Assembly (NCBI GenBank): GCA_016748015.1
Contig: JAAOMT010000523.1
Span: 1 to 64,000 of the forward strand
From: Geosiphon pyriformis
Taxonomy: Eukaryota > Glomeromycota > Glomeromycetes > Archaeosporales > Geosiphonaceae
DNA: 64,000 bases
Direction: 5' to 3'
Position numbers and translations under genes: made by a program. The notes under the pieces are model-generated. The model searched no databases. It worked only from the letters and a program-made list of their open reading frames with translations, and was not told where the DNA came from. Positions within the stretch are counted from its first letter, which is position 1, and each line of letters opens with the position of its first letter. Positions 58,371 to 64,000 of this stretch are shown in pieces.

Positions 58371-59200
58371 TTGAATAAGCTTTTTTTTAATGTATTAAAA
58401 GCTTTTTGCTGTGTTTTTGCCCATTTATATTTGGTGTTTTTCATTTGAAGCTGGTGTAGTGGTTGAACTATTTTGGAAAAGTTTTTAATAAAGTGGTGGT
58501 AGTATCCAGCAAATCCCAAAAATGCTCTTAATTTTGTGAGATTATTTGGTACTAGAAAGTTTTTAACAATCTTAATCTTATCTGAATCTGTTTTGATACT
58601 ATCTTTGCTCACCACATGTCCCAAAAACTTGAGTTCCATTTTTCCAAAAAAACATTTGGTTGTATTTAGCTTTAATCTGGCTCTTCTTAGTTTTTCAAAC
58701 ACTTGTTGGAAATGATACAGATGATCATTGAATGTTTTTGAAAACACATTGGTATTGTCCAAATATACAATTACTGATTTTTACAATAATCCAGTATAGA
58801 CAATTTCCATGAGTCATTGAAATGTTGCTGAAGCGTTTATCAAGCCAAATAGTATTACTTCAAATTCAAAGTTTTTTTTCCAAGTTGTAAAAGCCATTTT
58901 TTCTTTGTCTTCTGGTTTCATGGCTACTTGTTAGTAATCATTGTCTAAGTCTAAAGTTGAAAACCATTTCTTTCCTCCAAAAGCATCGAAAAGTTTTTGG
59001 ATCTTTGGAGTTGGGTAGCTGTCTTCTTTTGTTACTCCATTCAGTTTTTGGTAATCCATACAAAAACAGATTTTTCTATTCTTCTTATGGACTAATACTA
59101 CTGGTAATAACCATGGACTCATTAATGGCTAAATTAGCCCGTTGTCGAGCATTTGATTGATTTTTTAATGAATGATCTCATGGCTGGCTGGTGGTACTCT
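58370..59200 (-). pseudogene. Gypsy copy 3 reverse transcriptase
   Basis: The segment 58931-59122 has LPVVLVHKKNRKICFCMDYQ, EDSYPTPKIQKL and KWFSTLDLDNDY, the fingers and the first catalytic Asp. The segment 58358-58762 opens with the catalytic motif V-Y-L-D-N, normally Y/F-x-D-D, so the second Asp is Asn. It continues with KFLGHVVSKDSIKTD and LRAFLGFAGYYHHFIKNFS. Stops separate the two parts. Confidence 0.85.
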
Positions 59201-59639
59201 GTATGCTCTCTACTTAATTGGCATTGTATTTCCAATCTTGAATGATGTCAGTTCTGCCAAATTTGTTTTCACTAGCAAAGATGTTATTGAAGTTGTTAAG
59301 CAACATCTTAAGTTGTATATATTGTAGTGGGTCTAGATTTCCCAAGTTCATCTGTTTCAATTGTTTTGGTTGAAACAGATAACATTTTTCTTGTCCATAT
59401 ATGGTTTGAGATGTAATATCTACATATCTACACAGCTGTGAAAAGTCTAGAATGGTGTCTAAAATTTGGTCTTCAATTTCTGTGGTCAAGTATTCAATGG
59501 TGATTTCTTCTGGTATCTTAATGATGTCTCTCATGTTGTTGTAAATAGGAATTTTGATGTGGTTGTGGTTTTTGGCTGGTATGTGTAAATTGACTAATCC
59601 AATCTTTCCTGATTCACAAAGTGTTGCTTCTGCTTCAAA

Positions 59640-60100
59640 AATTTGAACCTAATCTTTTACTTTTCTCTCTATGATTACCATGTACTGGTCATATGGTGGA
59701 ATGAAAATTGATTGATAGGTGCAAATAATTTCTTCTTTGTCAATAATTTTTTCCTCTGTTATATTAATTGGTACATCTATTCTACCTGTAGATCTGAATT
59801 TTTGTATCTCTCTTGTTGTTATCCCTAATTTTTCCCTGTTTCTCACTGGTACTAATTAAGCTATTTTAACCAAAGACAGGAATATTGCCTGTGCTATCTT
59901 TTTATTTGAATCTATAATATATGCCTTTTTTGAGTCATTTTGTAGCATAGCAATAATATTTCTTATGTATCCTGTGTTAATTATTTCTCCTCTGATGTTA
60001 ATTCCTTTTTTTGCTAAATTACTTCTAGATGCTAACTAAACTATTGTTGTTGCTAGAATTTTCAGTACTATTTTGAAATCAATGCAAGTGCACAAATAAA
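59640..60100 (-). pseudogene. Gypsy copy 3 dUTPase domain, broken
   Basis: LYLCTCIDFKIVLKIL (60036-60130) is the motif 1 region. After a stop the SSLAKK and IIN-type motif 2 and 3 remains follow. Motif 5 reads K-F-R-S-T-G at about 59800, where two Gly codons became Lys/Arg by G-to-A changes. It is less intact than in copy 2. Confidence 0.72.
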
Positions 60101-60499
60101 GTTCTAATTTGATGGAATTTTTTTCAGAATATCTTAGATCAAACTTTGCATCAGTATTATGCATACGTTCTGGCATAATACCTTCATTATTATTACTGAA
60201 CCATTTCAGTTTTTGTTTCTTGTTAAGATTAGAGAGTGTGATGTATTGTTCAGAGTTTGAATTAGAGTTTGAATCAGAGTTTGAATCGCTATTATTTGCA
60301 TTACCACATTTAGTGGAGCTGAAATCATTGTTTTCATTATCTTTGTTGTCAGAGTTTGAATTGAGATTGAAAATTGATTCCAATTCCAATGTGCAGTTGC
60401 TGATTGGTTTTTCTTCCTTGGGGATTGTGTAGATCATGTGAATTGGTAGATTGTAAATAAAGTCATACTTATTACAATATTGAAAGTCATATGGAATCA

Positions 60500-61030
60500 A
60501 ACAATAGTCACATAATCAAGTGTTTATTTCTTTTAAGCATTGTTCCTGCTCCTCTCTTGTTGGTGCCAAATTCTGGTAATATTCATGAAATGCCTCTGGA
60601 TCTGTTTCAATATCTATAAAGACGTCTGGATTGAGGATAAGAATAATGTTAACTGGTTTAGAAGGATTGTTTTTTATTTTCAGGATCTCTCTTGGCAAAG
60701 CACCTTCTATTTTGGCATTAGTTATTCATTAGATCTTATTTTCGTCATGTGGGTAACTATCCAAGTGAGAGATTGCTTGGTGCCAGACAGCAGTAACAGG
60801 TATTCCACAACTTATCCAGTCACTAATGAGAATTGTGTATTGGCACAAAGTGTCGCACATTCCTCCTTAACCAGGAATGTTGTTCCACATTCCTTCATTA
60901 AGCAACTGTTCTCTACAAGCGAGACATGATTTGTTGTCTCACTTGTCTTGTCATTTTGAATAGCCATACCATTTTCTGTAGCATGGCTTGCAGTAATAGT
61001 GAATTTGCATCCAGTAATCTTTGTCTGGTG
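60500..61030 (-). pseudogene. Gypsy copy 3 Cys-rich module and linker
   Basis: Open parts are 60812-61033 and 60516-60698. Cysteine pairs are partly lost in the readable frames, but LCDYCL and QYCNKY near 60490-60530 correspond to the last pairs of copy 2. The linker QNLAPTREEQEQCLKEINT is conserved in all three copies. Confidence 0.6.
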
Positions 61031-61479
61031 CAATCCAAGCTCTCATGAACAATAATTTCTTCTTGCAGTCTTTATACCTGAGTAAGATATAAGGTGGTTC
61101 TGGCCTGATATTTGTGGAGTAGGAATTTTCCCAACTGCCAGTTTCTGTATTGTTTTGGTTCTCTTCAGATAGATCTTTTTTTTTCTCTTTCCCTTTGTCT
61201 TTTTCTTCCCAGTCTAGAATTAGTGGTAGCTTGTTGTGGTCATTATTAGTCCAGGAGACTTGGTATGCTTCTCAGATAAGTTTTTTTGCTTTGTTGTCAA
61301 ATTCAATAAGGGGTGCTAATGGTATGGTGATGAGTTTGAAATGACTACACATGGCGGGTATTTGTGTGTGTTGACTGTTCTGGTTAAGCTGTAGTTCTTG
61401 CATGTTCTAATCAAGCACAGCATTTGTCTTAACTAGCCAGTTATTACCAACTAATGCTTGATATTATATAGCTTCTATT

Positions 61480-61760
61480 ACCAAAACTTTGATTGGGGTA
61501 ATAATACTATTTATTTCAAAGGGAAAATTGTCAATCTTACTAATAAGAGTTTTGGTCATTTCATTAGCCATTATTATCCTGGCACTGGCAGTATGATCAA
61601 CTCGACAACCTAATTGGTTTATGAGTTGTCATGTAATGATGCTGCCTGCCAATCCGCTATCCAGAATTAATTTAATAGTCTGTTCATTGACTTTGGCATT
61701 GGTATACATCACTGTAATAGATTTTTTGTTGAGTGTGGCTCTATTGAAGAATGGTGTCTC
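61480..61760 (-). pseudogene. Gypsy copy 3 aspartic protease, active-site motif kept
   Basis: VNEQTIKLILDSGLAGSIIT near 61650-61710 keeps the D-S-G triad, unlike copies 1 and 2. A stop follows directly after IIT, at the same codon as in copy 2, and NEMTKTLISKIDNFPFE and YQALVGNNWLVK complete the fold. Confidence 0.78.
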
Positions 61761-61879
61761 CATTTGGGTTTCTAATTTGAATGGAAAGATGACTGCTAAT
61801 GAGTTATTATTGGTAATAGTTGCTAGTAGTATGTTATTGGTAAGAGGTTGTTTTTGGTTGAGTTCAAGTTTGTTGGATG

Positions 61880-64000
61880 TAGTGTCTTCTGGGGTAACCA
61901 GGAGACTTAAATAGTTTTGAAAATTCAGGTTTGGGGAGTACCCAGTTCCTGAACTCTGTTAGCATGATCCTATTTGCTGGGTGGATGAACTGGAGATTGG
62001 TTGATAAACTACTATTGCTGATCTCCAGTTTTGTTGAGTTATTCTTGGTCTTTGGTTTCCTCATGCTATTGGATCAGAATTTTAAAACAGTGGTTAAATT
62101 GGTTGAGACTGATAGAATACTTGTGGCTGCAGTAGTTGATAGATTATGGGTGTTGTTGGTTGATAAATAAATGCTGAGGACTAATATACTGGAGGTAAGT
62201 ATAATTGCTGTGTTATTGGGATTTGATAAATCAGCTGTGTCACTGGAGGATAATATAATTGAGGTTGGTATTGTTTTGGTAATTGATTACTGATGTAATT
62301 CTGTAATTGTAGTTGACAATTAGAGTTTTAGTACTAATTAGCTGATCTTAGGTTGCTTATCTTTTTTTGGCATTCAAATTGCAAATGTTTTTGTTTACCA
62401 CAATAGTGGCATATGCATGTTTTCTGTTGTTATAATTGATTGGTTGACAATACTAGACATGATTGGTTTTGGACATAATTTGAGTTTCCTTGATTATTGT
62501 GTCATTGGAGAGATTGATAGATTGCATGATTGTCAGCTAAGTATCCTTCTAATTTTTAATTGATTGAATCACTGAATTGTTTTAGTTTAGAATCCAAATC
62601 AGATGATCTGTTTATTACTAGATTTATGGCTTAGGTGTAATTAGCTTCTAATTCAGTTGATTCAAAGTCTCTGGTGCATGTGACTGTGTCTTGTAAGTTG
62701 CCTGAATGTAGCAGTCATATGCATTATAGAATGTTACTGTGTAATCTGTAAATAAACTGATTCAGGATCTGGACAGCGGTAAAATAATTGGCATTGATTG
62801 CTTGTATTTGGTATAGATTTTAGTGGAAGCATCCCAAGTAAGTGGTAACTGCTTCAGTGTCTTCTTGTTTAATTGTGGTAAAAGTATTGGCTAGACAGTT
62901 GATGCTGTTGCTGTTACTAAAATATCTTAAAAATTCCAATTTAAATGCATCAAATATCTGGGGTTTCTGAGCTAGGCTATGATATTATGAGTTGGCAGCA
63001 TCTTGAAAAAAATAGAGGATTGCTTAAAGAGCTCTGACATTATCCCAGTTATTGGCAGTAATGGCTTTGGTAATGTTGTTGATCTATGTTTGGGTGTCAT
63101 TCTTTTTGCCAGAAAATTTCTCAATTTTGACAATGAGTGTGTATGCTATTGGTATTAATAGTAGTTGTAATTATGGTGATAGTGGTTGTTGTTATGATTG
63201 CTACTGGAGTAATGGTTGTGGCTGTAGCTATTGTTGTTTGTCAATTGGTAAAGCTGGTGGTGGATTAATCACAATTACCAGAGGTAAATATTATTGATTA
63301 TTGATGTTGAGGTTTTGATTGTTCTGGTTTTTTGGAGTTTGATTAACCAGAGTCCCAATTTCTGAGTTATCTAAAATTATGTTTTGGTTATTATTTTTCT
63401 GATTGCTATCTTCCTTTTTCTCAAAGTCAGTTATTTCCCAAGAACTAACAGCTCTGAAATCTGGTTGTAATGGTGGTGATCAAATTTTTGATGGTATTAG
63501 AGAACACAATTTAAATCTCTCAAAGTAATCGCCATATGTTCCTAGTAATTCTGTTTTTTTTGTTTCCTTTGGAATGGGATTTTGTTCAATAGTGTTGTTA
63601 CATTTGTGGTAGATGTGCCAGTTGATGTTATATTGATAGTGCTTCCAGGTGTGTAATGATACAATGGATTGGCAGATAAATCAAATTTTTGTTTCTTCCA
63701 AGTGGGTAGTTGGATTTGTTATGGGGTTTCTGTTGATGTTTGTAGTCTTTCTTTTTTTTTATTGACAAATGTAATAGAAAATCTTTGTTTAGTGTATTTT
63801 TCAATTTCCCTGTTTATTTCTGTAATTAGTAGTGCAAATAAATAGTTTTGTGAAAAGATAGTGCTTTGGAGTAGTTCACTGAAGAAATTGTTAAAGGCAA
63901 ATTCTAGGTCTTTTTGGCCTCCTAAATGATATACAATTCTTTCATTGACGTAGTAATTAAAAGCTAATTCTGTTGGCCAACTATTATTTGTTAATCTGAG
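61880..64000 (-). pseudogene. Gypsy copy 3 gag (5' end outside window)
   Basis: The right edge reads RLTNNSWPTELAFNYYVNE, the same block as copy 2 residues 28-46. The capsid region has IVKIEKFSGKKNDTQ and LRYFSNSNSINCLANTF. The zinc knuckle at 62370-62411 is complete: C-H-Y-C-G-K-Q-K-H-L-Q-F-E-C. Stops interrupt it in many places. Plus-strand open frames at 61931-62170 and 63052-63297 are antisense shadows. Confidence 0.8.

Larger units (their letters stand above)
55853..64000 (-). mobile_element. Ty3/Gypsy retrotransposon copy 3, runs off the window
   Basis: Reading from 64000 downward: gag (to about 61900), protease (about 61480-61760), Cys-rich module (60500-61030), dUTPase (59640-60100), pre-RT linker (59214-59846), RT (58370-59150), RNase H (57950-58370), integrase (56550-57932) and a C-terminal part (55866-56160). 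It is the only copy here with a nearly complete pol. The 5' LTR and gag start lie outside. Stops are scattered throughout. Confidence 0.9.

Noticed and set aside
61931-63297. Plus-strand frames of 79-97 codons at the right end
   Set aside because: They are antisense to the gag and protease of Gypsy copy 3.
1-64000. tRNA or rRNA genes
   Set aside because: I looked for tRNA box B (GGTTCRANNCC) and rRNA-like GC-rich blocks by eye and found none; a tRNA scan would settle it.
1-64000. Mitochondrial or bacterial origin because of the high AT content
   Set aside because: Spliced nuclear genes (BUB3, eIF2B gamma, CK2 beta) and eukaryotic retrotransposons rule it out.

Overview
The window looks like nuclear DNA of an arbuscular mycorrhizal fungus (Glomeromycotina, most likely Rhizophagus or a close relative). 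The base composition is very AT-rich, genes carry many short GT-AG introns, and the transposons match families I know from Rhizophagus genomes: LINE-type elements with a separate gag-like ORF1, and Ty3/Gypsy elements with a dUTPase domain. The species call is from memory of families; no search was run.

Layout. Two islands of ordinary genes sit in a sea of nested, decayed retrotransposons. Island 1 (about 15.2-22.1 kb) holds an ASH/MSP-type immunoglobulin-fold protein (16349-17989, +) and a casein kinase II beta subunit with a very long C-terminal tail (19354-21659, +, 5 exons). Island 2 (about 27.8-35.4 kb) is compact: a CABLES-like cyclin-box protein (28038-30562, -, 10 exons), BUB3 (30797-32129, +, 6 exons), mitochondrial ribosomal protein uS19 (32650-33101, -, 2 exons) and eIF2B gamma/GCD1 (33256-35427, +, 11 exons). 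I resolved exon borders by hand for all five spliced genes. In each, the exons join in one continuous frame and give products of 556, 584, 327, 84 and 447 residues.

The rest is transposon-derived. 0.3-4.15 kb: LINE ORF2 (reverse transcriptase, RNase H), minus strand. 4.15-9.75 kb: Gypsy element with its LTR, minus strand, truncated before RT. 9.75-10.5 kb: an older Gypsy RT/RNase H piece. 10.66-13.1 kb: an LTR and gag of a second Gypsy family. 13.1-14.9 kb: a LINE fragment. 22.7-27.8 kb: a decayed LTR and unassigned AT-rich DNA. 35.6-44.9 kb: four copies of a LINE ORF1, three of them head to tail on the minus strand, with inserted LTRs and a 49-bp tandem repeat. 45.6-49.1 kb: a LINE with ORF1 and endonuclease, broken by a solo LTR. 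49.1-55.0 kb: a plus-strand dUTPase-Gypsy element. 55.0-64.0 kb: a second dUTPase-Gypsy element on the minus strand, inserted into the RT of the first and running off the window.

Most element copies are dead, and the damage I can see is nearly all C-to-T or G-to-A. Catalytic Asp codons have become Asn in the LINE RT, Gypsy RT, integrase, one protease and the LINE endonuclease. The most interesting new signals are the Gypsy architecture (protease, multi-CxxC module, dUTPase, then RT), a conserved fold-back at the LTR/primer-binding-site junction, exchangeable dyad-repeat modules upstream of the LTR TATA box, and ORF1-only LINE derivatives that share a 3' tail with ORF2-bearing copies.
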